DNA from: Pyropia yezoensis
Taxonomy: Eukaryota > Rhodophyta > Bangiophyceae > Bangiales > Bangiaceae
DNA length: 64,000 nt
Assembly: GCA_009829735.1 (NCBI GenBank)
Contig: CM020618.1
Span: 12,444,568-12,508,567 of the forward strand
Direction of reading: 5' to 3'
Under the pieces are notes generated by a model. The model made no database searches. It was not told the DNA's origin and was given only the letters and a program-made list of their open reading frames with translations. Within the stretch, counting starts at the first letter, position 1. Each line of letters opens with the position of its first letter. Position numbers and translations under genes: made by a program. Positions 53,656 to 63,462 of the stretch are shown one piece after another.

Positions 53656-54978
53656 ATGAGTGACGCCCCCCGCGCCGGCGATGCGGCGGTCGTTGTGCCA
53701 TCGGCCGCTGGGCCGGAGGCGCTTGCCGAGGGTAGCGGCGGCAGCGGCCGGGAGGCTTCCGCGCACACGGGCGGCAACGCCGATGGGAGCAGCAGCCGCA
53801 AGGCCCCCCGCGAGTCGATCAGCTACTCGGCGGCGCGGGTGATCGGCAATGGGAGCTTTGGGGTTGTCTTTCAGGCGACGGTACGTGAGACGGGGGAGAC
53901 GGTGGCGATTAAGAAGGTGCTGCAGGACAAGCGGTACAAGAACCGGGAGCTCCAAATTATGCGCATGCTCGACCACACGAACGTGGTGCAGCTGAAGCAC
54001 TGCTTCTACTCGTCGGGGGACAAGCCGGATGAGGTGTATCTCAACCTGGTGCTCGAGTTCATCCCCGAAACGGTCTATCGCGTGTCCCGGCACTATGGAA
54101 AGGTGAAGAAGGCTATTCCCGTCATCTACATCAAGCTCTACATTTACCAGCTCCTGCGCGCGCTTGCCTACATCCACTCTCTTGGCATCAGCCATCGCGA
54201 CATCAAGCCGCCCAACCTGTTGCTGGATCCGAGCTCCCAGGTCCTGAAGCTGTGTGACTTTGGGTCGGCCAAGATCCTGGTGGCGGGCGAGCCCAATATC
54301 TCGTACATCTGCTCTCGTTACTACCGTGCGCCGGAGCTCATCTTTGGCGCCACCGACTACTTGCCGGCAATCGATGTGTGGTCCACGGGTTGTGTGATGG
54401 CGGAACTAATGATTGGGCACCCACTCTTTCCTGGCGAGAGCGGCGTTGACCAGCTGGTGGAGATCATCAAGGTGCTGGGCACCCCCTCGAAGGAGGAAAT
54501 CCAAGCGATGAACCCCAACTACACCGAGTTCAAGTTCCCACAGATCAAGCCGCACCCCTGGGCCAAGGTGTTTCGCTCCCGCACCACCCCAGACGCCATT
54601 GACCTGGTCGCCAAGATGTTGCAGTACAACCCGTCGCTGCGGCTCAAGCCGATGGACGGCCTTACGCATGCGTTCTTTGATGAGCTGAGGAACCCTGAGA
54701 CGCGGCTACCGAACAGTAAGCCATTGCCGCCGCTGTTTGACTTCAATGAGCACGAGTTCCACACTGCCGGCGCCGACGCGGAGCGGATCCTCCCTTCGGC
54801 CATCTTTGCAGAGCTGCGCGAGAAGTACGGGCCACCAGGGGGCAAGACCGGCGCGAGCGCCAAGGCCAAGGCGACGGGCGGGGCGGCTGAGGCGGCGGGC
54901 GACGCGGGTGGCTCGACACAAGGAGGCGGGAGCTCTGCCGCAGACGCGGCTGCAAACGGCACTGGTGGCGGTCATTGA
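53656..54978 (+). CDS. GSK3: Glycogen synthase kinase 3 / shaggy-type Ser/Thr kinase
   Basis: GSK3 kinases phosphorylate primed substrates in many signalling pathways; in plants and algae they act in stress and growth signalling. The 440-residue frame has a disordered N-terminus of 55 residues and a kinase domain at about 58-345. Seen motifs: [10 protein letters not shown] (Gly-rich loop, 63-71), catalytic Lys86 in VAIKKVL, the NREL Arg97, [12 protein letters not shown] with catalytic Asp182, CDFGSAK with Asp201, and [13 protein letters not shown] with the activating Tyr217. Arg97, Arg181 and Lys206 form the primed-phosphate pocket as in human GSK3. One oddity is Pro186 where most GSK3 proteins have Gln (KPQN). 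A family C-terminal segment and a Gly/Ala tail follow. The ATG lies in ACCATGAG, a good initiation context. No intron is present. Confidence 0.98.
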   Translation: MSDAPRAGDAAVVVPSAAGPEALAEGSGGSGREASAHTGGNADGSSSRKAPRESISYSAARVIGNGSFGVVFQATVRETGETVAIKKVLQDKRYKNRELQIMRMLDHTNVVQLKHCFYSSGDKPDEVYLNLVLEFIPETVYRVSRHYGKVKKAIPVIYIKLYIYQLLRALAYIHSLGISHRDIKPPNLLLDPSSQVLKLCDFGSAKILVAGEPNISYICSRYYRAPELIFGATDYLPAIDVWSTGCVMAELMIGHPLFPGESGVDQLVEIIKVLGTPSKEEIQAMNPNYTEFKFPQIKPHPWAKVFRSRTTPDAIDLVAKMLQYNPSLRLKPMDGLTHAFFDELRNPETRLPNSKPLPPLFDFNEHEFHTAGADAERILPSAIFAELREKYGPPGGKTGASAKAKATGGAAEAAGDAGGSTQGGGSSAADAAANGTGGGH

Positions 54979-55570
54979 TGGGAGAGGAGGAGGACACGCC
55001 GTTTTTGGCTTTTCAACCTGCGCGTGGTATGAAGGTTGTTGAGAGCGAGACCATTTGTCAAACCCTGTACAGCCCGGGATCTTTTTTTCTCTGTAACCAG
55101 CCATAGAGTCCTCACTGCCTCCGCGCTGATGCAGACGCCTTGGGCTTGGGCTGGCCTGCATACTGCCCGTCTACTGTCACTGTCACTGACGCGCAGATGA
55201 TGTCGTCGACGGGTGGTGCAGGTGCCACGGGTTTTGCGCCGCTGCGCACGTTGCTGTAGTAATCGTAGGTGGTGAGGCGAGGGGCGTGGATGGATGTGTA
55301 TCGCTGCCTGTTGACTGTAGGTACCGCCTGACGCGCGTCGGTGCCGTTTTCTTCTTTTGAGTTGCTGTATCTGTGTTGGGCAAGCTCCGGGGCCTGGCGA
55401 TTACCGCAGCCTGCGTCCCCTCTGATACATGCTCCTGACGCGTTTGGCGGGACCACACCTGCTCTGACCAAAGAACGCATGACACGTGCCCCCAGCTGTG
55501 AACGCTAACGCCCACGGCACCCGATGAGGGAAGCAACGAGGAGAAACACAAGACAAATAGACTGGCGTGC
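54979..55570. other. Convergent 3' region of GSK3 and RlmN
   Basis: 592 bases between two stop codons. A TGTAACC follows a T-run at about 55,083-55,097 and could serve as a GSK3 polyadenylation signal; the algal TGTAA signal is known from green algae, so this is only a suggestion. The minus strand carries the small frame listed separately. Confidence 0.5.
55112..55480 (-). CDS. Small hypothetical protein
   Basis: A 122-codon minus-strand frame between the convergent GSK3 and RlmN genes. The C-terminal 60 residues have a mixed, protein-like composition (RQRYTSIHAPRLTTYDYYSN, then DDIICASVTVTVDG) and lack the Pro/Arg bias of spurious frames here. I recognise no family, and it could equally be part of the RlmN 3' untranslated region or a downstream exon. 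It has no Gly/Ala homopolymers. Confidence 0.28.
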   Translation of the reverse strand: MRSLVRAGVVPPNASGACIRGDAGCGNRQAPELAQHRYSNSKEENGTDARQAVPTVNRQRYTSIHAPRLTTYDYYSNVRSGAKPVAPAPPVDDIICASVTVTVDGQYAGQPKPKASASARRQ

Positions 55571-57349
55571 TTATGTGTTTGTCGACGTGGCAACTGCCGC
55601 GTCTTCCTTCCCAGCGGCTGAGCTCCCGCCTCCCCGCCGCGGCCGCCTCGACCCAGCCTGCACCGCTGCCGCGTCGACGGCGTGCTCAAACGCCTCAGGC
55701 ACCCGCATTCTCGGTGGTGACGGCCGGTCGCCTGGGCGGCCCAGCTGCCCGCACGCCGCCATCTCGTCGTCGCCCCGGCTCTCCCGAATGGTGACCGTCA
55801 TGCCCTTGCGGACGAGAAAGTCCTGGAACGTCCGCATCGTCACTCGGTCCGAGGGCGCAAACTCGCTGCCATCATGTACGTTAAAGTGGATGAGGTTGAC
55901 CTTGCACGGAACGCCCGCGGTCAGTCGCAGGATCCGCCGCGCATCGTCCAGGCTGTCATTGACACCTCGCAGCATGACATACTCGAAGAAGACTTTCGCC
56001 TGAGTTCGCCCAGCCGAGCCACGGGGGAACTCGTCCCGGAGGACGCCCATCAGCGACGCCAGTGGGTACTTGCGGTTGATGGGCATAATCCACGAGCGCA
56101 CCTCGTCGGTGCTCGCGTTGAGCGAAACGGCCAGGTTGGCCTTGGACTCCCGCGCAAAGCGGCGGATCTCGGGCACCAGCCCCGACGTGGACACGGTCAC
56201 CTTGTTGTGCGACATGTTGAGGCCGTCCGCGTGGAGCAGCGTCTCCACCGCAGGCAGCACCGCGTGAATGTTGTGGAGGGGTTCGCCCATGCCCATAAAC
56301 ACGACGTTCGAGATATGCGCTTCCGCTTCGAAATGCCGCCTCGTCTGGACCACCTGGTCCACAATCTCCCCAACGGTGAGGTGGCGGCGGAGGCCCATCT
56401 TGGCGGTCAGGCAAAACTGGCAGTTGAGGGCACAGCCCAGCTGGGACGACACACACAGGGTGGTGCGGCCCGCTGCAGGGATGAGCACGCTCTCGATAAT
56501 CCCTGCCGACGCGCCGGCCGTCTCGCCCGGTAGCCGAAACGTAATCTTCCGCGTCCCGTCCGCCGCCTGGTGCACCCCGTGGATGGCGAGCGCATCCACA
56601 ACGGCCGCGTCCGCAAGCGCCGCCCGAAACGTCTTGGACAGGTCGGTCATCTCGTCAAACGTGGCCGCCCACTTGTCCGTCTTGTACAGCCACTTCCACA
56701 GCTGCCGCGCGCGGAAGCGGGGCTGCCCAATCGACTCGACCCAGTCCTCCATCTGTGGGAGCGTCATGCACTTGAGCACCGCCCGGCCGGCCGCGTCGCG
56801 GACGACCGCCGCCGCGTCGCCCGCCTTGTCCGCCGTCACCACGTCGCCCTTGAGGAGGTGCACGGGCAGCGTGCCGCCGCTGCTGTCCGCGACCGCCGCC
56901 ACCGCGGCGCCCCGCGAGCGCGCCGCGGCAGACGCCCGCGGCGGCGCGCCCGCAGCCGCCCCCACCCGGGGGCCGCGCCCCGCCGCCGCCACGGCGGCGG
57001 CGGCTGCCGCGGCGCCCGCTGCCTGCCGGCCGGGCTGCCGTCCTGGTGGTGGTGCTCCCCCGCGGCCGCTGCCGCCCGCCAGCGTGGTTGACGTGCGGCG
57101 GGGGGGGCGGCCACCCGCAGGGGCCCCCCGCACCGACGCAGCGGGGGGGGCGGGCGTGGCCACCGCGGGGCGGCCGCCCGCTGGGGGCTGCGGCCACAGC
57201 GACCGGGACGGGGTGGCGGTCGCCCGACGGCCGCCGCAGGCGGCGGCTGCGACACCGGGCCACAGCCGCCGGGAAGCGGCACGGCAGAGCAGATGAGTCG
57301 ACGAGGAAAATGCCGCGCCGGCCGCGGCATGGCCCAACGGCGGCGCCAT
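55571..57349 (-). CDS. RLMN: RlmN-type radical-SAM RNA methyltransferase, organelle-targeted
   Basis: RlmN makes 2-methyladenosine in 23S rRNA (A2503) and some tRNAs. The frame is 592 residues. Residues 1-150 form an Ala/Arg/Ser/Gly leader, so plastid or mitochondrial import is likely and the target would be organelle rRNA. The domain follows: VLKCMTLPQMEDWVESIGQP, RARQLWKWLYKTDKW, then TLCVSSQLGCALNCQFCLTA. Cys306, Cys310 and Cys313 hold the 4Fe-4S cluster, and Cys299 corresponds to the second catalytic Cys of the family. FMGMGEPLHN binds SAM, and RESRGDDEMAACGQL provides the methyl-carrying Cys533. All mechanistic residues are present. The region VNLIHFNVHDGSEFAPS also fits. The start at 57,349 gives a typical leader. 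The gene is intron-free and converges with GSK3. Confidence 0.95.
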   Translation of the reverse strand: MAPPLGHAAAGAAFSSSTHLLCRAASRRLWPGVAAAACGGRRATATPSRSLWPQPPAGGRPAVATPAPPAASVRGAPAGGRPPRRTSTTLAGGSGRGGAPPPGRQPGRQAAGAAAAAAAVAAAGRGPRVGAAAGAPPRASAAARSRGAAVAAVADSSGGTLPVHLLKGDVVTADKAGDAAAVVRDAAGRAVLKCMTLPQMEDWVESIGQPRFRARQLWKWLYKTDKWAATFDEMTDLSKTFRAALADAAVVDALAIHGVHQAADGTRKITFRLPGETAGASAGIIESVLIPAAGRTTLCVSSQLGCALNCQFCLTAKMGLRRHLTVGEIVDQVVQTRRHFEAEAHISNVVFMGMGEPLHNIHAVLPAVETLLHADGLNMSHNKVTVSTSGLVPEIRRFARESKANLAVSLNASTDEVRSWIMPINRKYPLASLMGVLRDEFPRGSAGRTQAKVFFEYVMLRGVNDSLDDARRILRLTAGVPCKVNLIHFNVHDGSEFAPSDRVTMRTFQDFLVRKGMTVTIRESRGDDEMAACGQLGRPGDRPSPPRMRVPEAFEHAVDAAAVQAGSRRPRRGGGSSAAGKEDAAVATSTNT

Positions 57350-57628
57350 GGCGGGGGCAAACAAGCAAACAGCGGTGGGGGGGGGGGGGAGAGGGCAAAG
57401 ACGGACAAAGTACCCACGGCGTGTGGGAATACGGTGGGGCAACAAAAGGCTTGGGCGGGGTGGTCCCGCGGGTGGGCACGTCGTCGGGCGGGGGTCTGCA
57501 GCTCCGGGATGGCAAAACGTTCTGCATCGGCAAAGGCGCCGCGCAGATATTTTTTTCGCCGACCAGGAACGCACGTGTAAAGAGACAAGTAAGATTGACA
57601 CATCAAAAAAAGTCGGTGAAACATGCGA

Positions 57629-58212
57629 TTAGCTACACAGTAGGTGCCAAATGTCGACCAGTGCCGGAAACGTCGACCCCCCTGACGGCCCCAGGAAGGC
57701 CGATTCTTGAAGGATGTATTTTTCTCCGCTGCTTGCTTCCAACAGCACGAGAAGCACACATGACCTGGGCATGAGACCTTCCACAAGAAGATGGACATAG
57801 ACGTTTCCCACTTTCTGGTCCTGCATCAACACCTGGGGGTCGACGCTCTCCACGCTGTGCTTTTTTTCTCTACTTCTGAGTGTATTTCTGACTGCGTCAA
57901 ATAGCACCCAGGTGGCCCGATGTGCGTGGTCGTGCTACACTCAGCATGATTGATTCGCTCACAATGCACCAGATTGATCGAAGATCCAGGTGTTTCCATT
58001 GGCTTAATGGACTGGTCGACATTCCCGGAGCGACACTTACAGTCCGTTGTGCTTCTCTCGCTCGTAGCTCAGAGAGAACAGAAGCACTCAGAAAAAAAAA
58101 AACATGTCTTACTCGCCTCGGTCTCTACAAGCACGTGTGTTGTGCTTTTCTTGTAGTCCACGGGAGCCTTGGATCTCAGCGAGAGTGGTCGACATTTGAC
58201 ACGCACTAGCTA
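57629..58212. mobile_element. Candidate inverted-repeat element
   Basis: The left arm (57,629-57,660) contains GTGCCAAATGTCGACCA and the right arm (58,186-58,212), read on the other strand, contains GTGTCAAATGTCGACCA; TAGCTA lies outermost at both ends. The arms are therefore imperfect inverted repeats about 525 bases apart. The interior is A+T-rich and differs in composition from the neighbouring genes. A minus-strand frame of 92 codons (57,629-57,907; reading MQDQKVGNVYVHLLVEG) fills the left half and could be a remnant coding region, but I do not recognise it. No target-site duplication is evident. Confidence 0.38.
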
Positions 58213-59100
58213 GAGGGGAAAGAGGCAAGTCCGATGAGGAAGGTCCCCTCGTTGCTCTCCCTGTGCTACGCGGAGCCCCTCTATCATGCAGCTCCTCCGC
58301 GGCGACTCGGCAGCGACGGCAGCGGCGGCGGTCGCGCCCACTGGAAATGTTGTTGGGGGGGCGGGCGGCGGTGACAGCGTGGAGGGGGGTTCAGCAACGC
58401 AGCTGGTGGCAGTGACCTGCACCCGTCCGCCAGCCCCCCGGGCCACCACTGTCACCGCTACCGCCCCACGTCGCCGTCGTCGTGGCAGCCCACGGCGGCG
58501 GCACGGCGGCTGGCAGCGGTGGCGTCTGACCACGCCACAGTGGCGGGGACGGGCGGGAGCCATGCCAGCGACGGTGAACGGCGAGTGGGTGCGTGAAGGC
58601 TCGCGCGCCGGCGGCGCGGCTGCGGTGGCCACGGCCGGCGACGACGGCGGGTCGCCAGGGGCTCTCGGCCTCAGGGTGGCGTCAAAAGTCAAACGCGCAA
58701 AGAATTTTGGGCGCATCCAGGCAGGCGGCACCGGGGGTAGGAGAGTTTGCGGCGAGGCGGGAGTACGAAGGGTGCGCGGGGGGGGCGACCCTTCGCCGCC
58801 CGCCTTCGCTCCCGGCCCGTCGCCATTGCCGCAGCGTCCCCCCCGCGACGGCGGCGGGAAGATGATCGCGGCGCCAGCGGGGCGGTCGGCGTCGGCCGGC
58901 AACCTCGACAGCCCGTCGGTGGCGGCGGCCCGCCGGGCACACTTGCGGCGGCGAACGGGCAAGCAGCTGTGGATATGCTGGCGTTGGCGGTGGACGGTTT
59001 GGTGGGCTGTTTCGCGTCGTCGCCAACGGCGCTGATGGTGCGAGTGGCCTTCGGAGGGACAGAGTGGTGGCCACGACGCGGTGGTGGGGGCGCGCGAAGA

Positions 59101-59200
59101 GGGGCGCAAGCGTGGGCGCTCGAAGAGGGGCGCAAGCGTGGGCGCTCGAAGAGGGGCGCAAGCGTGGGCGCTCGAAGAGAGGCGCAAGCGTGGGCGCCTT
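59101..59200. repeat. 26-bp tandem repeat, about four copies
   Basis: Units beginning GGGGCGCAAGCGTGGGCGC and ending TCGAAGA are repeated at 59,101, 59,127, 59,153 and 59,179, the last diverging at its edges. A 26-base period shifts frame at each copy, so it is not coding. Confidence 0.88.
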
Positions 59201-59862
59201 CTCCGCGCGACAGGTGCGCGACTGAGTCGGCAAGGTGTCCTCCTTTGAAGTAGGCCCACTGTGCCGCAGATCTCTGACAGCAATGAGCCATGAAGTAGCC
59301 GCCATACGAGCCTGAACAACAGGCCCGGGTGTTTTCGACGCACTTTCAGTGGTGGATTCCCGAAGGCAGGATCACGTGACCGTGCCTGCTTCACTTACGT
59401 CTGGCGCGCTCCGTGACGCTCGCTGGGCAGATGCTCCACGCTGGTGGTCCGTCGTTTCCCCAGTCATGGTCCCCCCCAGGTCGCGCCTCTTGGCAGACTG
59501 CCGCGGCGGACCGTTGTCGGTGCACACCGCGCTTGCAGGCGCTTCTGCATGTGATGCGGTGCCTTCCTGGGGGTGACTCCGTGGTGCGCAGGGTGGGTGT
59601 ATGGTTGGGGGGAGCTTCATCGTGCCGCCGTAATGTGGTCTGCATTATGGTGGCACCGGCGACTATGGCGGCGGCAGGCGGCGGCCGACCTCCCAGGGCG
59701 GGTGTGCCACGGACCGCGACGCAAACCGGCTTGATTTAGCCCCCGCCGCGGCTCCTTTATGGTCCTGGTGATACTCGCAGTACGCCACCCACCATCCCCT
59801 GCTTCCTCTGCTTCCTGCTTCGTGCCCCCGTCGTGCCCCCCCCCTTCTCCTTGTTTCCCACG

Positions 59863-61710
59863 ATGACGCCCCGTATGCACCGTCTGACGATGTGGCCGGC
59901 TCTCTTACGGGTTGCGATAGCTGCTGCTCTAGCCGTTGTTGTGAGAGCCACCGCCTCTGCCGCCGTTGCAGCGGCGGCGGCGACTGGTCTGGCGGCGGCG
60001 GTGGGGCAGCAGACGGCCACCGACGGCGGTTACTACTATGAGGCGCCGACGGCGGTGCCGACGGCAGCGCCGACGGCGGTGGTGACGTCGACGATCACGC
60101 CGTCGCCTGCGGCAACGTGGGCGGCCACGCTGGTGCCGTCACCGGCGCCTCTGCCCACAGTGGCGGAGCCAGGCACTTCTGGCGCGGTCTGCGACGGCCG
60201 CGCCCGCGGTTGCCAATCTGGGCTCAGGTGCATCTCTGACGCGACGGGCGGGCCGTGTGGACCGATCGAGGAAGTCGTTGTTGGCTGCGGCGCCGATGAG
60301 GTGGCCGACGGCACGGGCGTGTGCGCCGTGTGGGTGCCCAAAGAGGGCGACCGGTGCGAAGGGGTTGAGTGCCGCGGCGACTCACGAGGACCGCCCTTCT
60401 CTCTCCCCAACCTCGAGTGTTCCCAGACGACGGCCACCCCGTTTGGGCTCCCCAACATCCGCCGGTGCCTCCCGTACCGCGGGTTCGGTACGGCGTGTGA
60501 GCTCACCGGCCCACGGGTTTGTGGGGAGGCGCAGGGCGGAGGCTCTCCACGACTGCTTTGCGTCGACGGCACGTGTCAGGCAGGGGACACGCCGTCGGTC
60601 CTCGGCCAGCCGTGTGACCGTCCGTGCCGTGATGGGACTGAGTGCTTCTTTGTGCCGTTCTTCCCACAGCCCATGTGTCACGTGCGGGGCCTTGGCGCGG
60701 GGCAGGCGTGCGGTGACTTTCGGCTGTGTGACTTTGGGGCTGGCCTCGACTGCGTTGATGGCTCGTGCGCGGCCAAGTCCGTGCCGCTTGGCGGGGTGTG
60801 CAACCCGCAGGTGAGGGGCCAGTGCTCGTCTGACGGCGGGCGGGACGCGTCGGGCGGCACACGGGCGGGCATCGTGCGGTGCTCGTTTGGGACGTCGCCG
60901 GGCAATCCATCGACCGCTCGCTGCTTGTTTACCTGCGATGTGGCGCCGAGCCCCGGAGGACCCCTCTGCACAAGTGAGTGGGACGTGTGCGGCACGCGCC
61001 CACGGGACCAGGTGCGGCTTATTGACGGCCGTTGCGTGTTGGGGGAGGTCCGCGGCGACGCGTGCACCGACGCGCGCTCTTTTTCCTGTGGTGGCCCAAG
61101 CACCCCGTGGACGTGCCGCCCGACGGACGGCGACGGGGGTGGGTCGGGAACGGTGCCGTCGCCCGCCACGCCGGGCATTTGCGCCGTCACGGGCGCCGTT
61201 GGCGACGCCTGCGACGCGGCATCGGACGCGCAGTGCGGCGACGAGCTCAGCTGTGGACCGGATGGGGTGTGTGTGGACGGGGGCGTTCTGCCGGGCGGCG
61301 CTTGCGCTCGTGATGCCGACTGCTCGTTTGTCGCCGGCGTGCCGGCCGCGTGTGCGACCGGCCGCGGGGCGGACACGTCGACGTGCCGCCAGTGGCGCGG
61401 ACCTTTTGAGGCGTGCACGGGCGCCGACGCACGGTGCTGGGGCGGGCTGGCCTGCTCCGAGGACGCGGATGCCTCGGTGTGTATTAATGCCGATGGGGGC
61501 GGGCGGCTGGGCAGCTTTTGTCGGACCGTCCAGGAGGACTGTGTCGGCCTGGAGAATGCCTTTTGTGAGGCCAGCGGCTGGCGTGGGGCCGTTTGCAAGG
61601 TGCGTGTTGGGGAGGGGGAGGTCTGCGACAGCCTCTTCAACATCTGGCGGGTGTGTGCCGACGGCCTCGCCTGCATGGCCAATGGCAGGCCGCAGGGGCG
61701 GTGCGTGTAG
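59863..61710 (+). CDS. Secreted cysteine-rich protein
   Basis: A 615-residue frame. Residues 1 to about 33 have a basic start and a hydrophobic core (LRVAIAAALAVVV), a classical signal peptide. A Thr/Pro/Ala-rich linker (about 50-105) that may be O-glycosylated follows, then about 500 residues dense in cysteine. The Cys pattern repeats as short modules: Gx-CxxG-xxC-xxG-LxCxx-GxC, as in LGQPCDRPCRDGTECFF, GQACGDFRLCDFGAGLDCVD and GDACDAASDAQCGDELSCG. This spacing resembles Dickkopf-like or EGF-like disulphide modules seen in extracellular algal and oomycete proteins, but I cannot name the family. The likely location is the cell wall or outside the cell. I chose the ATG at 59,863 because it precedes the signal peptide directly; nearby in-frame ATGs (residues 5 and 10) would leave it intact. 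It has no introns and almost no Gly/Ala homopolymer, unlike other genes here. Confidence 0.78.
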   Translation: MTPRMHRLTMWPALLRVAIAAALAVVVRATASAAVAAAAATGLAAAVGQQTATDGGYYYEAPTAVPTAAPTAVVTSTITPSPAATWAATLVPSPAPLPTVAEPGTSGAVCDGRARGCQSGLRCISDATGGPCGPIEEVVVGCGADEVADGTGVCAVWVPKEGDRCEGVECRGDSRGPPFSLPNLECSQTTATPFGLPNIRRCLPYRGFGTACELTGPRVCGEAQGGGSPRLLCVDGTCQAGDTPSVLGQPCDRPCRDGTECFFVPFFPQPMCHVRGLGAGQACGDFRLCDFGAGLDCVDGSCAAKSVPLGGVCNPQVRGQCSSDGGRDASGGTRAGIVRCSFGTSPGNPSTARCLFTCDVAPSPGGPLCTSEWDVCGTRPRDQVRLIDGRCVLGEVRGDACTDARSFSCGGPSTPWTCRPTDGDGGGSGTVPSPATPGICAVTGAVGDACDAASDAQCGDELSCGPDGVCVDGGVLPGGACARDADCSFVAGVPAACATGRGADTSTCRQWRGPFEACTGADARCWGGLACSEDADASVCINADGGGRLGSFCRTVQEDCVGLENAFCEASGWRGAVCKVRVGEGEVCDSLFNIWRVCADGLACMANGRPQGRCV

Positions 61711-62914
61711 AGGCCGCAGCGTTGAGCAGCGGCGTGTGGTGGCGGGGGAGCGCGGCGGCGTGTCAAGGCGGTGCCAAAGCGGGGCTATGGGCGCGGTGAG
61801 ACGGTGGGGAGGAGATGTGGGCGTCCGTACGGAGCCTCTTGTGCGACGGATTTGAGGTGTGAAGCAAGGCGCAAGGTCAATCGCGGCAAGCAGTCTCGCA
61901 TCCGATGCATTTGCGCTACAGCCCGCCGCACACAACAGCGGCGCGCGGAGAAGGTAAAGAAGGAATGGGAAAGCCCCACCCGTTGCGCGTGAAAACCACC
62001 GAGAAGCACCCAGTTCACACGCCAGCCGTCAAGCGTGCCCCCACGGCCACCGCATCACCGTTCGCTTCGGTTGCCCCCCGACCAGCCGCACGGGAGGCCA
62101 AGCGGGGGACTGTGCCAGAGGCGGCGAGGCACTCGCCCGCGTCGCCCCATTGCGGCCGCGCGGGGCGGCGGGGATGACGGCGGCGGCGGCGGTGGCGGGC
62201 GCCGGGGCGGGCGGCCCCAAGAGAAGCGGCTCTGCCGCCACATTGGCGGCGCATAGGGTGACACGCTCCGCCACCCACCCCCCCCTCCCGCACCCTCCCT
62301 CCCCACCGACGCCATCATGCTCATAGTGGCAGCCCGCAGATGGGGAGCGCCACCAGCTGGTGTGTGCTGGGCTGTGTGTCTGGCAGGTGGACGAGGGTGG
62401 AGGATGGGACGGGAAGCGGGACGCACAGGGCGGAGGCCAAGAGGCCGGCTGGGGGAGGGCGCTGTGGGACCGCCACGGAATGAGGTTGGGGGTGGAGGAG
62501 GGGCAAGAGCTCGTGGCGGTGGGGTTCCTTCGCGGTGTAAATCTTGATCGAAGCGTTAAGAGACTCACGGAACTGCGCAGTGGGGTCTAAAGGGGGACCA
62601 CCGATTTCTTGCATTCCGGGTGTTTTCCGCTTGCGCAAGAATTTGCAACCCCCTCTCACGGCATGAAGGACGCCGATTTTGAGCACTTCTATTGCTTTAG
62701 AGCACGTCTAACGACGTGAGTATTCGCCCATATTCGTGCCACGTTGCAGATCGGGGGCCGGATGGCTGCAGAAGGGTCACCGCAGCAACGTCACGGGAGC
62801 CAAACGGGCTCAAACGGGCCTCATCGTCTCTGATTTGGGCAATGGAGTTACGAATCAATACGGCGGATAAAAAACGGATAAAGACGAATATTGGCGGATA
62901 AAGGGGCCTTTGCG

Positions 62915-62977
62915 ATGGCTTGAGCCATACCGTCGACCAATCTCAGTGGGTTTGGCTCGTCGCATGGCTCGAGCCAT
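62915..62977. repeat. Pair of ATGGCT(C/T)GAGCCAT palindromes
   Basis: ATGGCTTGAGCCAT at 62,915 and ATGGCTCGAGCCAT at 62,964, each followed by ACC, lie 49 bases apart in direct orientation. Each is a self-complementary 14-mer (the first with one mismatch). They may be binding sites or the ends of a small element. Confidence 0.6.
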
Positions 62978-63390
62978 ACCAGGGAGCCAGAGACCTGGCA
63001 GATGATTGGCTGAGCGCGTCCCACGTTGCACACCAACGTGGCACAGGGTTTTCGCTGCACCGTCAAAATCTCTTCGGTGCCAAAAGATGTGCTTGCGTGA
63101 ATATTCTCCTTAACTTGGGGTTGCAGTTCCGCTAGATGTGTTGCGCCGACATTGACCCACGAAACGATGCTGCTTCACCCGAAGGGAAGAGCGACGGGCG
63201 GCGCGGGCGGCACGTGGCGCCGCTCGGAAGGAGCAATTTGGCGCGCGAGTGCGGGCTGTCCAACCGCGACACGATCCGGCGTGTTCGAGAGAAGGGTGGG
63301 ATAGGGGCGAGCCCCGACGATACTGGGCACGTATCCTGCGCATCTGTGCAGGCCCTCCATCCGACCGGCCAGGCAGCGGGGCGGTGCGGT

Positions 63391-63422
63391 GGGGGGGGGG
63401 GGGGGGGGGGGGGGGGCCCAAT

Positions 63423-63462
<40 letters not shown>
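63391..63462. repeat. Two adjacent poly-G runs
   Basis: About 26 and 38 G residues separated by CCCAAT. They are among the longest in the window and their lengths should be treated as approximate. Confidence 0.85.

Larger units (their letters stand above)
57350..59862. other. Divergent upstream region of RlmN and the cysteine-rich gene
   Basis: 2.5 kb between two start codons. The part from about 57,560 to 58,250 is A+T-rich and contains the inverted-repeat element listed separately. From 58,286 to 59,035 a plus-strand frame of 249 codons (MQLLRGDSAATAAAAVAP, later NGEWVREGSRAGGAAAV) is open but I cannot support it as a gene. A 26-base tandem repeat follows at about 59,101. Ahead of the cysteine-rich gene lies ordinary GC-rich DNA. 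Confidence 0.5.

Noticed and set aside
58210-59394. 394-codon minus-strand frame
   Set aside because: It crosses the 26-base tandem repeat, whose period breaks codon phase, and is Arg/Pro-rich with no family resemblance.
62029-62568. 179-codon minus-strand frame
   Set aside because: Pro/Ala/Arg composition without motifs, and it overlaps other equally long frames.
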